From the NCBI GenBank assembly GCA_019843655.1, contig JACDQD010000002.1, positions 8,235,393-8,299,392 on the forward strand: a stretch of DNA of 64,000 bases. The letters run 5' to 3'. The notes under the pieces are model-generated. The model did no database searches, was not told the origin of the DNA, and was given only the letters and a program-made list of their open reading frames with translations. Source of the stretch: Lethocerus indicus (taxonomy: Eukaryota > Arthropoda > Insecta > Hemiptera > Belostomatidae). Shown one piece after another: positions 13,301 to 28,255 of this stretch. The translations under genes and the position numbers were made by a program. The stretch's first letter is position 1; each line of letters starts with the position of its first letter.

Positions 13301-15880
13301 GAAAAAATTAAACAGTTCGATCAGTTGACTGCATCCTTGACTGTACATTAAAAAAATAAACTGAACTGATAAATCATGAATATCAAATTCCTATTGGTAA
13401 TCAAGGACGTGGTTCGTACTCATCTTCGAGGCCATTAATTATACAGAGCGCTTTGAATAACATAAACGTTAAGGGACCGGAACAATATAAGTAACTTCAG
13501 ATTGATTGGATACAAACCCTCGTAAGACTGGTAATTATCCCTATTTTAAAGATAAACATTTAACCATCCTAGAATAATAGAGTAGCATAAAAGGGTATTA
13601 TTAAGCACGTGAGGAGAAAAAGTTACACTTATGTCTTCATTCATAGTTTTGTAACTCTGTATAACATGGTAACCACTTGTAGTTTCTGCACTGGACCATT
13701 GCCAATATAAAAGAAAAACCTGTTTTAAATGGCTCAACATTAAATGGCTATAAAAGTAGCGATATCAATTTTAGATATTAATTGAATTTCTCTGAAAGAT
13801 TAAATGACGCGCATTCAATAAAGAACTGGACCTAAACTGGAAACCCCTGAAATTCCAGTAAATTAATTCTGCTTAAACACAAGTTTCACGAGATATTTTA
13901 TAAACAATACAAGCAGAACAAATTATTTCATACCGAATAGCAGAAACACTGAGAAACACCAAGAATACACCAGAGCAAGAAAACACCTAGCGCAACTAAA
14001 ATGTATACGCCTGACTTACACCTTCTGGGATTACTGAGATAACCAGGCATCTTCCCAATTTCTTAATCGACAGGACGTAAACTAAAATGTATTTTAGTTA
14101 CTAAAAAACAATGGTTCAGTAAAGTACGATACTAGAACGAGCGGGCGACTATATATCTACAAAAATATCGGAACAAATTGGATTTGGAAAAAATATTCCA
14201 ACCCCCACGCAAGGCACCAGGCAGGTATTCAAACTTAAGACGAATCCGGGTTGAACTTGACGAGACATTCGATATTTCGGAACCTGTACAATATTATCAG
14301 GAGAGGGAAATTAATTCCATTAGGAAGGAGGAGGAGGAGGAGGAGGAGAAGGAGAAGGAGGAGGGGGGTGAAATGGTCAAATGGATCCAATCACGAATGT
14401 AGGCGCCAACTGACGTCAAACACCACACCTCAATGATAGACCCTAATCCTCCATCACTCCTATTGACTTGATGCTCTCCGCTTCGCGATGTTTAATGCCG
14501 CGCATTTAATATTATCTGCAAGCCCTAATGCGGATTACGACAAAATTGACGGCCTCCCAGAAATAAATTGCACTATAACAATTATGAATCCAGACAGCCG
14601 AAATAATTCAATTTTGGCCTCGCTTTAACAGTATTTAAACAGATTTTACTGTATTAACCAGTCTTAAGGTACGGCTTATGCCAATTACAGCAGTATAATT
14701 TTTGTTTTAACGACACGTCCCCGAAACACCGTTTCCCGATAGAATTCTGAAAATTAAGCAGGGAGCTGGAAGCTACATCTCAAGAATTTATTGGTAAGTT
14801 GACAGGCAAATCGACCAAAATATTCCACAAAAGACAGTCCTACTCCAGACTTCCAAACGTGAAGGAGAAAACGGACAGGAAAGTCAAGAATGTAAGACAT
14901 TCATTCCAACATTATTAAGAGTGAAAGCGCTGTGTATCAACGATAGGTCCCGAATTCGGCGTGGCTCCGGCGTGAAAGTAACGAAGTTGTTGGGAAGATA
15001 ACTTACGGGCTGCGGGATGTGGCACACAGAGGAATGGGAATAGGCTTCACACTATCACTCAAGCCAATATCGATGCGTCCGAAGAGCGTGGAAAGAAGGC
15101 TCAGCACCGACACGAGAGAAACCGCTAGAACATCTAATTCCTGCCGTGAAACATTTCCCCGTTTTATAGACCGTTTCATATAAGAGCGAGCAGATATTTA
15201 CTATAAAAGAAGGATACGGGCAAATCGGCAGTCACGTACCGACATGCCAGTACTCAACAAATAGGTTTCCACCTCAAGGAAAACATTGACCGATCTATAA
15301 CGCATGGGGGTCTTCTAGAATGAGTAGAAAGTCTACATGACGGGAAATTACATATTTTATGTATTGCCTAAATTATTTTCAATCAAAAATGAACACTCCG
15401 CATGCATTAAATTAAAACGATCGATTCCTTTGCTTAAATAAATTAAGGGACTTAAATGGAAGAACACGTCCCTTCCAGAATGTAACAAATGATAAAAAGG
15501 CTACTGACTGCCGTAGTGCGTAACAGCTCACGACGGTCCAATCAAACAAAATGATCGTTGATTCGTGAAAGAGAAACATAAGGTAAACAGCAATATGTTA
15601 AGTACAGTACAACAAATAGAGATAAAAAGTACTAAGCGTTATCTATAGAAACTCAGTTTATAATCCCACATACACAACGATATACAACAATCTTGGTTTC
15701 ATAGAAGAAAATAATTTAAGAGAACCAGAATTATATATCTTCCATAACTAAACTGCCGTTTAGGGCCTTTTAATCGGCCTATCAGAGCTCAAAGGAAGTT
15801 TCGTGCCATAAAACCGCCAAATTTTACCGCGTATATCAATCGATGGGCACAGGTTGGACGGAGAATATCAGGGACACGTT
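10341..15880. other. AT-rich spacer with the (GGA)n tract, no gene seen
   Basis: The ORFs here, 100 codons at most, carry no recognised feature. Apart from the GGA microsatellite the interval shows no marked repeat or element. Confidence 0.6.
14322..14369 (+). repeat. (GGA)n microsatellite
   Basis: GGA triplets with two AGA interruptions, ending in a run of six G. The two overlapping ORFs read it as poly-Glu and poly-Arg respectively, which shows that neither is constrained. Confidence 0.92.
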
Positions 15881-18800
15881 GGACTATAAATTGCCGGGGG
15901 AACTGCTGTATAGCATCGTCTATTTATGGAGAGGAACCATAAGATGGTATCTCGCCAAGGGGCGTGGAAACGGGCCCTTTTCCGAGGTAAAAGCGTAGCC
16001 CGATTTTTCTCACTTGGGCTTATCGAGCTCATTTGGAGGGGGGGCACCTTTCTGCGCAATCACCTTCAGCCACTTCGTCGGCCTTCTCCTCCTCCTAACT
16101 TTATTATCGAATAGCCCGACTTCACAATCGTAGCCGGTACGAGTTTACCCCAAATTATTTTTCTTTTATTTATAGACTCAAATCTAACATTTCCCAACTG
16201 AATTGTTACTAGTGAAATTTACTTTATAGTCTAATATGTTAAGAAAATGTAAACATTCATTTGCACGACTGGATTTGTATTCCGCAAGATATCAAAATAG
16301 ATCAATTTTGTAATTTATTCTTCTTTGCCTCATATTTCAAATAACATTGGTTATCATCAATGAATTCCCCACTTTTTTCTTTAGGTGTTTTTCTCGTTTT
16401 AGTTTTCAACAATTTAAGACATATAATACAAGACATAATTTACAAGACTTTTTCAAATCGAACTTCACCAGTCGAAGGTTCAAATTTGTCAGCAGACTAA
16501 ACTAGCAGGTATACTAAACAGCAATAATTGACAGATACAACTATAATAGTAACTACTACATTATACTAGTGAAAACTTATTATTTAAGTGTTTCTCATCT
16601 GTTAATTGTCGCTCGTACACAGCGATCAGCGATGTGACAATGAGCGCGGGGATTGCGGCAAGCTGAACGCGGCCCCGGTCGGGTCGAAAACCTCTACAGG
16701 AATTCGACACCCCAAGCTAACTCGGAGAGTGTACAAGTTACAGAATGAAGTTTAAGCGATCCCCGTAAACTATCCCCAACTCCTTTTGCGGGTCATTAAC
16801 CTCCCCTGTGAAAGATAATGATGATGCTTAGACAATTGGAAGGAAATTGATGGCACGCTATTCCCACGGAATCGTATGCTCCTGCCGGATGATCATTTAA
16901 TATAACACGACAATACATTCTTGTCGCTAAGAGGTGAAGATATGACACGGGCCGTAGCTGCTAAACGCAAAAAAAACATAGAACCGGGATGATAAACATT
17001 ACGTCCTCAAAAATGATTGCTATAACATATTATTTACGTTCAAGTCCAATTATCAATGTTATGGAACCGTAACATCCATGCTTTTGATGAAACCCCACAA
17101 AATTGGCAAAATCGCTAACTATCCTTTTTCCATTTCTCCATACATAAATGAAACATCTGACGGATCACATCAAGCAAAATTATTCTAATATAGTTAACGT
17201 TTTAAAAATAATTAAAAATATGACGTAAAATATTTCACTTTTATACAGTGTATCGAATAAACAGCACCAAATAATAACACCATCAAAATTAACAGGTAAC
17301 ATTCGCCCTTCTGTATAATTAAGGCGAGGCGATTTTTTGTCAAAGGGGAATGAACTCACAATGTTTTGTACACCTTTCGGGCTCTGAATTACTGAGTGGA
17401 CATTACACCATTAATTTAATGCATATAAATAAATATTTCCTTCTATTAACAGGGCCAACCTACCATGTCACTTCGGTTTTCAATAGCATTTGGAAGTTAT
17501 TTCCACCCGGTGTGTCATATGAATCCGCATAAAAATCTTACATAAACAAAGTGTCCTCGGAAATAACGTAATTAAATAATTAAACGCTTATAATGATACC
17601 GAAGGTACGTATTATTGATTACCCCACGAATAGTTAAAACGAGTATTATGTTAAACTAGCTATTGAAAATTAATATTTGACATCTGAAAGGCACAATGTA
17701 CCCTCGTCTTATGCCAATTTTCGCTCTTCAACAAACAAGCTTTTAAAGCGAGCCTCCGATAACACCTTTTGGGGCCCGGTCATTATTCTTAATCTCTGTT
17801 TATCTTAATGGACGAAAACAACAAAACCGAAAACGGAAGAGGGTCCTAATGAGGAGCAGATCAATCACCGGATACGGCAATTTTATTAATGGGTATTTTA
17901 CAAATTTCCATACTTCAAAGATTTTTATTTTTAAAAATGAACACGTTGCAAAACAGTGGGTCAACTACTAAAGGCAGACAGCCGGGTGTACCGTACCCAG
18001 GGAGTCTCAATTAGTCATTCATGCATTACCCGCACGCTATGGGCTTTACTTTATACACGGCCCATTACGAAACTGTGTGCTCTTCCTCTACCAACTTTAA
18101 CTTACATTATTATAAATAATATTAATTATGGAAGCCGATTAATGAAATAGAATTAGTCTTCCCGAATATATTATTTTATCAAAATCTAATGCTATACGAT
18201 TTTATTAAGTCCGAATGAAAATATTGCCACTGAAACATGCTCTTTTTGATATTACGTAACGTCAGTAATAATCATTACAATTACTATTTACTGTAATGTT
18301 TAGTGGTGTCTAGTTCATTTACATATATTGAGACATCTTTTACTCTTCAGCGCCTCCTATAAATCCACAATGTACATTTCTGAACATGTACGAACCGAGG
18401 TTCATATCCACCATTCGAGGCAGTGGGGATATGTTCGATTGAACACTAAAACAAATATGTTCAGGAAAACTGAATAGGTGAATCATCAAGGCCGATTCGT
18501 TTTTTATTGACGTCCTCCCATTTCCAAATGCCAGCGTAAGGACGGCACGCAATGATGTAATTGTTCGGGCGCCACTTGAATCTTTTATTTGGCGTGCAAT
18601 GAATCTTTTAAAGTATGTGGCAACTAGAAATAAAGGAGAGATTTTGCGCTTATTCATTTCCTGTAGTAGAAGTTCGATTTCTATTTAATAAAACGTTACG
18701 TTAAATAACGTCCAATGGGACTGTTTATTTAGTTAGACAAAATTATTATCTTCGCCGATGTATAATTGCAATTTTATGAAATTGGAATCACCTACCAACC

Positions 18801-19704
18801 ATCCACAAAAGCACTAGCGGACAGCTATTAAACTGAACCTCTTCGCTCATTAGGAGAGTGTTCAAACCAAACTGTAGTTCCACAGTCTGAAATTGAATTA
18901 AGTGGAGCAAGAGAGGGACCGGACCCAAGTGGGCAAAATTCCTGACATCGCCCACTGGAACTAAAATGCTCCACATTTAAATAAATGTTTCTTTCGTCAA
19001 ATGGGAAAGTAAAAGCCGAGTGAATTACCAGCTTGATACAAACGAAACTAAAGTAAATTTTAAACGTCCAAAAATAAATTCCGTTTCTTTTACGTAGGTA
19101 TTTTCGGAACTTGTACATTGAATTTTGTGGTCATGAATTTGCCTACTCATTCTAGTCTCATTCGAAACAATACGGACGCTCAATAATTACATTATGCAAC
19201 ATGCGTCCACTCGAAATTGATTAACTGAAATATAATGACATGTAAGGTTATGTAACCGTGTTCCATTTTCTGAGAGCTAATTAAGGTATTATTCCGATGC
19301 AATGCCGTTAATTTTGCAACAGACAACCCGTAGTAAATTTGTGACTAGAAAAATTGTGATAGTATTCTGATGTTAGGGCTGCCAAAGTTAATCAAAAACC
19401 ACGGCCAACTATATCAAGTAATAAAAGATACAGTCCAATTATAAAGTGAAACGCTCTGCGGAGCCGGAAAAATCCTCGGGGACCGATCAAAATAAAGCGA
19501 CTCAATTCCAGGAGGGCTGAGTCTCAAATAATAAACTTGAGTTTCTTTATGGGGCAATCGTCCTGTGGGCGCATCACAAGCCTGCAGCAATTGTTCGTTA
19601 ATTAGAAACGGGCATCAATGGAAAAGGACGAGGGGGGGACTAGGAGGACGGCGGCACGAATTAAACGAGCCACACAACTTAACAGTTAAATTACCATTTA
19701 GTGA

Positions 19705-19772
<68 letters not shown>

Positions 19773-22555
19773 GGCTCTTCCCCCTGCTCCCAATATTCGG
19801 GCCGCTCCACCCTCCCACCGGCCTTTCACAGCTCTCGGCAAGAGCCTTATAACATGATTCTTGTAATGGGTTAACATGTCTACCGAGGGTCGACCGCTGT
19901 TCTCTGCTTATGGAATTTCCGTTTTGCTGTCCGCCACCACACGACATTATAAAGAATCCCATCGAAAATATCAACTGGTAAAAGAATAACATAAATGAAA
20001 AAATGTAACGACTGAAATGTAAAACATGACTTTTCATCGCAGTAAGGGAAGAGGTTTAGTATATCAGTAATGCAAATACATTTACAATAATAAACTCTAA
20101 CATGCTATTGTTAGAGTAACATATTTAGTAAGACATTAATCAGTCTAAGCTCAAAAGGCTTTACAACTGTTAATGCGAAACAACACAGAAACCACTTTTG
20201 AATATCAGGTACTGCACAAAGACCCAAGGATGGGGAAATGTATGAAAAAATAAATAGCAGATCTCCCAACATTCAGAACCGGTCGAAGCTTTATTCCTCT
20301 AGTATGCTAACTACGCCAGTATTATTAATGGGCACTTAAATCGACTGAGAATTGTAGACGCCGTGACCGGACAGCACGGACTCCATTACCGGAGACACCT
20401 CTTGAAACAATTAAAACATCAATGTCGTTGAGCATAAAATAATTAATAAACGACAGGCGCAACGACAGGTGGGACAAGGTATAAGAGTGATAGTAGGACG
20501 AGGGGGGGCCTCTGCGAGAGAACTCATCTTTATTCAATCGTTAGTTATCTCAATTTTCAACGGTACAAAACAATGAGGCTCCGCACAAACCTCTTTTTTC
20601 ATACGCAGTACTCAATATGACCGCTATGACTATGCTACTGCGATATTTTACCAGTTCTTGCAGCAGGAGAATTGAATTTCGACTGAGGACTTCAAAATGT
20701 CTACTACTGTTATTTAATTTTAAATGGGAATTTAAATCAATACTAAATCGTGAAATATGATAATGTTTTCAGGCAATAAATGACATTCTATTACGATCAA
20801 TATGTGATCTTATATCATTTGATGATACCGTGGCATACTAGATCGACGTTTCTTTCATGCACGATTATTTCGTAGGAATTTTTTGTTTTCCTATTTTGTC
20901 GATAAATATTAATACAATAGAGTAAGTACGAAATAGTACAAAGGTCATAAAATTAATCTGGCCCACAAACATGCAAGTATTAGATATATTAGCAAATCCA
21001 ATCACGGGAATGTAACACATTATATCAACCGTGACTTCTAGAAAATACCAAAACTAATAGTTAATGTTTATCTATAAAGAGCTTTTTGAGGCGTGCAACG
21101 ATCTCGGTCACCCCTAGGAAACATTGCGGAGCGGAGCAGATTAAATTATTCAACAACGCATCCAAAACAACGATCTAAAAATAGATATCAGCTATCAAAA
21201 TAATTTATTCGTACAATGTGCCTTTTAAAGTCAATATCAAATTCAATGCATATTTAATGCAATATTTAACATATCACCAGCGTATATATTCTTCTTCCCC
21301 TAGGTTGTTCTGTCTAGAACGCTTTACACTTAACACCGTAAATTCGCGAAAGTATCTGTTACGTTGGCTTGTGTGCATCGCTTCAATATCAGCTGACAGC
21401 GGACTGAAACTTTAATGAGTATACATCCGTCCATATTGGACTAGTAACAGGGCTGTGATTCCACGAGATCGCACGCCGTTATTAATTTGTGGCCACGTTA
21501 TTAAAGAGAAACATTCCCACGCTGTTAAGTGTCATATTGTCAGTGCATCAGTAGTTTTTGACTCTTCGAGGTTATTCGAATTCGTATATAAATAAATATT
21601 TATAATTCGATATTAGTTGTTGCGGCACAAAGAACACTATCGTGACTAATTTTGTGACAACTTTATCGAAACGTTTCTCAAAAACCATATTTCAGTCGTT
21701 ATCCCCCATAGAACTGGAATTATTAAAACGAATGAAGGGGGAGAGGAGAAGGATAAGTACGCTAGAACGTTTATAACCCATAAAATAAGCCGATTTGATT
21801 GCAACCTCTGACCATCCCGTGTACTCCAGTGAAAGGTCTGAAGGCAGACGCATATCGCGCACTTTGGCATATGACGAAGGTCAATCCGTGTTCACGTCCG
21901 CAGTCATTACAAACCGAATCGAAAATGCCGTTGCACCTATTTAAGCAAAATAAGAGTCATTTCGAATTTGTTGTATTCCACAATCTAAATAACATCCCAG
22001 CAATTAATTAAAAATATCTAATACATAAAAAAGAAGAAGAATATGCAACACTTTCACATGCACCATTTTCAAAAGATATGGTGGTGAAGATATGGATTCA
22101 TGCCCACAAAATTTCCGTTGTGTAACACATTCAATTCATATTTCCAATGTGAAATAATCCATGAGTGTCTTTATGCTCATCAAAGCAAGCTCGGTAGGAT
22201 GAACTTATACCGACGTTTCCAACTGGTGTAAGTGAAAATTTGCATTATGGACAATCTGAATCTTCAAAATACATGATAACCTGCACCACGCGCGAACTAT
22301 TAATAAAACGGACATTTAGAACGTATTGTAAATCAAATGTGCACGATATATAACATATTTAGCATTTTTATTTATCTATTCAATTAACGGATAGAAGTAA
22401 AATCATTTATTAAAACACATTAACGCCACTACTAAGGTTTATTGTTGGAGGAATAATTCAACTCTACGATACAAACGTCAATTATAACTAATTCCTGAAT
22501 TTACTGTAAAGCAAAAGATTAAATCAACAACGAAACTTCTAGTTCACTCTTTTCA
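15881..22555. other. Noncoding; CpG-rich patches near 15.9-16.1 and 16.6-16.8 kb, then AT-rich spacer
   Basis: The two patches are short (about 250 and 190 bp). The rest is AT-rich apart from the (AG)n tract at 19.7 kb and a GC-richer strip beside it. No ORF has a domain I recognise. Confidence 0.5.
19708..19766 (+). repeat. (AG)n microsatellite
   Basis: A pure AG run of about 30 units followed by CGAGAGGG. ORFs on both strands cross it and give Arg-Glu and Ser-Leu repeats. Confidence 0.95.
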
Positions 22556-24375
22556 TTACCGGCGGTAGTTCGGCAAAACATTTTTACAAGCTAGGCAAGA
22601 CGATACAATCTCAAAAGTCCGTTTTACGGATATGACAGTTAATTTGCCCGGTAGGCGCGTTGCGACCCCGGCACCGGGTTTAAACGCATTATTTGTTCGC
22701 CCCCAATGTTTTTACGGTCGGGCGAGCCGTTATAAAGTCTCGAATCGCCGTAAAACCTTAGCGAATAACGATTTTCTTCAAAGGTACATAAAAACGACCG
22801 GGCGTAGTGTGTGTGAGTGGAGGAGCGCGCGAGGGGGGGTGTTCGTAAACTGAAAATGTCGCAAATAAAAGTCGGTGACCCGAGGAGGCGGGGTCCCGCC
22901 CCTCCGTCGATATAGATCGGCATCTCGGCCTTCGCGGCGCTCTAATTCAATAACGTACCCGGTATAAATGAATTTTGACGCCCAACCGTGTCGCCGGCCG
23001 CGGACATTATATCACCGCGGCTTTAACCTACGCCCCCGTCCCACCACCATGCTCACATTTTACTCGCTTTTCCTATCGAGGACCAGATTAAGGTAGCGCT
23101 TCACAGCGCTCCTAAGTAACGAACGCAGGACGTTTTTCCCCAGAGATACACTATCTCCGGCAAATGGATTACGATTTTCCTTCTGCCAGGTTTTTCCCGT
23201 GGCGTTTTTTTCGGCCGGCTTTTGCTAGGGTCGACGAGGGAAACTATACATAAGGAATTTTTGCTGGGAGAAACCAACAGCAAGAATTAGCCCAAGAGGA
23301 ATAGGAATAAATTACTTCAGAGATTTGTGTAAAGAATCATAAGGTTAGTGGCTTCAGAAATTTCACACGTGCTATCCAGAAGAGAGAATTAACAAAAAAC
23401 AAATTTTCTGGGACGGCCCACCCCCCGAATTGGCCTGTTTCAATTGTGGGCCTCGGCCCCACCACGTTGGCGTAATTTCATTTTTTAAACTCGGTCGATT
23501 ACGGAGGACAACCGAGGTTGAAACGCAGCCAAAGTAAATTGGTCGGTTCCTAATGGGCGGAACGCTCAATTAAGTCCGCGCCGGGCTACGTTTTGCATGA
23601 AGCTCCCGCCCCTACGCACACCGCCGCCCTTTCCGAATATCGAATTCCTTCCGATACATTCTGATCCACTCGAAGGGAGGAATTTTACTTGGTAGTCCTT
23701 TGCATTATCCGAATTTGTATTCCACGGATTGAGCCATTTGAAAACCCAATTTTCGTTCCAATCTTAACAGTTTGAAAAAGTGTTATTTTCTTTACAGTGG
23801 GCTAATACTCTGAGCACATAAAAAAATTACTTATTCGTGGACAAGAGTCAAATACTCTATTAAGGGGTCAATAAATTTCGCTTTAAATGCTGTACCGATT
23901 TCAAATAATGGGATATTAACTACATGAAGACATTTTTTAATGCACAGTACCCACGCTTTTCAACTTAACGTAAATTTTATAGTAAACGTAAAATTTATAG
24001 AAAGGAACCTTATCCTCTCATTACCTTTAACCTCTTTTTATGTTATTTGTTTATCCCCATCTCTTAATGTTATTAGAAAGTTTCATTGAACTTTGCTCTC
24101 TACTGCCCGCCTAGGATTAGAATCCATTTCGTTTTGTCGGTTTCCGAGAGTGCCGATGTAGGTTTGGTCGCGTACCGGGATTGAAAAGAGCGAGAGGGAG
24201 CCGGAGGAGACGCGTAAAAAAATATGTGCAGGTAGTGATGTGGCGGCGTTGCCAAATCCCGAGCGGCAGAGTGAGCCCAGGTAGACCGAGAGCCACCCAC
24301 TCCGGCCCCTCCACAATTAAGCCCGCTCCCACTAACCGACGCTCCCGAGTCCCTTCCACAATTCCTGAACTATAA
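22556..24375. other. Cluster of three CpG-rich noncoding patches
   Basis: Patches at about 22560-23290, 23390-23660 and 24090-24365 form one of the densest CpG clusters in the window. The first keeps high CpG density without simple repeats, so it is the best candidate for a constrained regulatory element or an unrecognised exon. ORFs on both strands (60-94 codons) overlap each other without a domain. Confidence 0.45.
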
Positions 24376-27300
24376 ACCTCCATCAGCATGTAACACGGAT
24401 TTAGAACTTGTATATAACTAACTTTAAATACTGCTGTTAATTGCTACACTGTCTATTCCATTCCTACCGACGCACACATCGAATTACGAAGCAAAGAGTT
24501 TATCTCTCCGTCATCGACTAATAAGCTAATATTCATGTAAAACTATCAACAGACTAGTAACTCTGGACCCTACGTTCCATTTCATATTCTATTAGGATTA
24601 ACAAATGTAACATATTATTACCCATAAATATTACTAAATATAATTAGAAATAATTAGGCCGACGGGCCTATACTGCACCTTGTTTTGGTATATTAAATAA
24701 AACATTATTATTATTACTGTTTATACCAGAGTCGTGTAGCTCTTAGTTTTCCACAAACGGTTCAGTTATATAGAATATGACTACTCAGTGTGTACTACAG
24801 TATTCAGAAGAGAGTATGGTACTTTTTATCCATTAACGACCGGAGAGAGAGCACCGACACAAAAGCGTGAAAGCTATTGGGATGCTATAAGGTAAATGCT
24901 GAAAGACCTATTCCGTTTCGTTTAAACGATCATAGATTATGGACCGATTAGGTCATAATTAATTCATGAGCTTGTTCTCGTTTAAATATACAAATAATTC
25001 CCGCGCCGCAGAAAATAAGTTACTAGAATTCGAGGTAAAAAAATAAATCTTAACATGAAACTGGTAATTAATTGCTCCAGGAAAGACGTCGATGTAATTG
25101 CTACGACAATGAATTTTATTTGGACATCTATCAAAAAATAAATCTTAACATGAAACTGGTAATTAATTGCTCCAGGAAAGACGTCGATGTAATTGCTACG
25201 ACAATGAATTTTATTTGGACATCTATCACATTTCTTTAAATGTTAAACCGTTAAATGCCAATGTTTACTTTAAATGTTAATAAAACAATGGAGAAGAACG
25301 AACTGAAAAGTGGAAGCTATTAAAGTAATCTAATAACCTAAGGAGAGAATGCGTCCAAATTCCTAATTTTCTAACGGAAAATGTAAATTATAACAGTGTA
25401 TCGTAGGTGGTAGAGGCGTAATAATGGGGTCGAAACGATGACGTGGGGTTGTCCAATAATTGGATTCCATTTTCCATTGAAATATTGAACTCTCTTCAGA
25501 ATATCAATACATTACAGGGCGTTTATAAATAATCAAAACTTGTGCGTGTAATTAATTTCCCCCACACTATACAAGGTGTCCATTTGAAAAACAAAATATT
25601 CCCACCATATTTAATAGTGCCTCCGCGAAGTGGGGCGGGGGTTAATTTTACCGTAGGTTTGTGGTTAGGTTAGTTGTTTACTCTTATTTCGGCAACCTGA
25701 CAAAGTGAAATAAGCAAGAATTCCATCGACGAGGAAGTGTACAATTAAGCAAGCACACGGTACGGTAGTGATTGCTTTCAGAGTAGAATACTACACGTAA
25801 ACCAATGCATATAATCCCATTTCATTAAAACATAACTATGGAATTCTAATTATAAACCAAGAATTTAATAAAGTATTATTTATGCCAGTCCTGTTTAGGA
25901 ATTAACCTGAAATTCTAATATAAATAGATTGCAAGTTGCACAAAGCAAACATTTCACATTTGCTCGTAGATTATTAAAACACATATTGATTTCGGATACA
26001 TATTTTAATAATATACAATATTTATCTTTCGTACTTATTTCTCCTCTATTTTTATGTTTAAGATGGTTTTTCCTTTAGTCGCGAAGACATACTTTCTTGT
26101 CTAACTGTAATAGAAAGTGATATTTTAACAAAAACTACTTCAATTCATTTTCATTTGATATGCTTTTTACCTTATTTTTAATTGCTCAAATGGGTATGAT
26201 GTAATAAAAGGAATGACAATATAGAAGGCCACAGAAAGAGTACAAAAGGGAATATGAATACGAAAACAAGGGAATCTAAAGCAAACTTTGCAACAAAAAA
26301 AATGTTATACAGAATAGTTTATACAGAATAAATAATTAGGATAAGCCGTCTAAAACTGTACCCGAATAAACAAATCATTTATAACGAGTAAAACAGAGTC
26401 TGTTAATAAAAAAGATAAAATATTTTATTCGGTGAGCGATTCGGTCGGGGAGGGTTTTTTCCAGTGTTTCTCGGCTCTCATATGTGCGCCGGGTTGGGGA
26501 AGAAGATTTATCAGGAGGTTTGGACATTCGTCTTGGGCTAACTAATGACTGGGGACAATGAAAAACGCTCCCAACACTCCCTCACGGGGCCCCTCCCAAA
26601 TAGTTCTTGCTCCCAAGAAACCGGAGAGTTTTTCGAAACTTTCGGCCCAAATATTCTTAACCACAAAATACGACAATATTACGTCGCTTATATCATTTTC
26701 GTTAACCGTGTTACCGTTTCGTTAACAATGCTAAAGGATGCAGTTGAATTGTTAATGATACGAAAGGCATAAATTGTAAGCTATCTTCTAACATTAGCTG
26801 TAAGCCATAAAGCATAACGTAAATAAATCTATAAAAAATAGTATTTATTAGACGTAATATTAGACTTATACATGCGTATTTTAAAATATGGTGATCATCC
26901 ATATATCATTACACGATCCGCTTGTAGAGCCGGGGACACGCCTGAACCAATTTCACTTGTTTGAGACTCTAAAGTCAGCTTCAGTACAATTCACGTCTCA
27001 GATAAATTTATGTTAGGGAACGATTTTGTCGCGAACAGATAGCGAATGACTTTGACTTTAAACACAGAAAATACCAGAAGTGCAGAATGGAATAGGTGAG
27101 ATGTTCAAATCGAAACGGAGGTGTGACTCATGGGTCAAACTTTTAACCGAGTAGGTGGACTGTGAAGTCATCGCATTTCTTTCACGTTGCCGGGCCTTTA
27201 GAACAGCCCCAGTATTGACCTGTTAGCCTTCCCTGTTGGCTATAAGTAGAGGCCACAATATCGTTTACAGAGTCTGCGAATAACTGTATACTTAATTTAG

Positions 27301-28255
27301 AATAGTCGTCTCATGAGCTCGAAGGAATTAATTGATAGGTTCGAACGCTAATATCAATGTTCTTTGTACTTAACGAAGGTAATAGATTTAATATACAAAT
27401 AGTCTTTTGGAGCTATTAAGCAAACAATTTACAGTTTCGAATGCAAACCATACTTGTCTCTTTTTTGTGGGTATAATTTAGTGAATACATATAGCGTGTA
27501 ATACAGCCTAGTTTTAGTATCTGGAAATTATGACCTTATTTATGGTGTTTAGCAGTAACGCAGTAACCTTTCGTATCAAGCATTAACAAAAAGGAAACTC
27601 GTGTAGTTAAGAATAATTGAACAAACGCCGCCGCTACTGTACAGAAATATAAATCTAACTGAACATTATAGGTGGATGTAGTCCCGCAAAATTGTCGTGG
27701 CGAAATGAAAGATATTATGATTCCTAATTTACTAGTTCTCACAAATGTATAGCTAATGGGGAGGGTTTTTTCTAATAAATGCGGTGTTTTAGGAGCGGTA
27801 CAGAAGATGCAGGTATGGAAAGGCAAATGAGGTGTATGCCGGTCGGGCGGTATCTGTTTTCTGGCACGGAATGAGGGCAATGTGTTCGGGGGAATGGTGA
27901 GCCCCTCGCATACCTGGGGGCCACAACCACACCCGATTATCCCCTTAAACCTCAGCAATATTAGATCGAATTCTACGAAATATAATCCACCCCCTTATCC
28001 ATCTTATTGAAAAGAGTGTGGTTGTCAACCCTTATAAAAAACCTCCGATGCTAGATAGTCCGTGTGGATAGTATCGGTGCGCTTATATCGGCAGTGACGA
28101 AATGGTAAGTAGGACGATACAAAGTAATGGATAACAAACACTATATAAGTAAAATAAACACATACACAAGTAGTAAAGACGATTAACCACATAAAATAGA
28201 ATTTGACGAATTATAGGGGAAGCCCAAAAAAGTTTTATGCAGTAAATAAACAAAT
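24376..28255. other. AT-rich spacer holding the 95-bp duplication
   Basis: Apart from the tandem duplication and a small GC-richer patch near 26.43-26.64 kb, this is plain AT-rich DNA. The 140-codon minus-strand ORF at 27536-27958 has no signature I recognise. Confidence 0.55.
25038..25227 (+). repeat. Exact 95-bp tandem duplication
   Basis: Copies 25038-25132 and 25133-25227 show no mismatch by eye. The unit is AT-rich noncoding DNA with TAATTAATTGC (homeodomain-like) and GACGTCG. The lack of divergence implies a very recent duplication, a polymorphic copy number, or an assembly error. No ORF runs through it. Confidence 0.95.

Noticed and set aside
25660..25672. GGTTAGGTTAG resembling the insect telomere repeat
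   Set aside because: Only about two units, with no array; compatible with chance.
27100..27350. GTTCAAATC / GGTTCGAAC words as possible tRNA or SINE B boxes
   Set aside because: No matching A box, acceptor stem or cloverleaf could be drawn around them.
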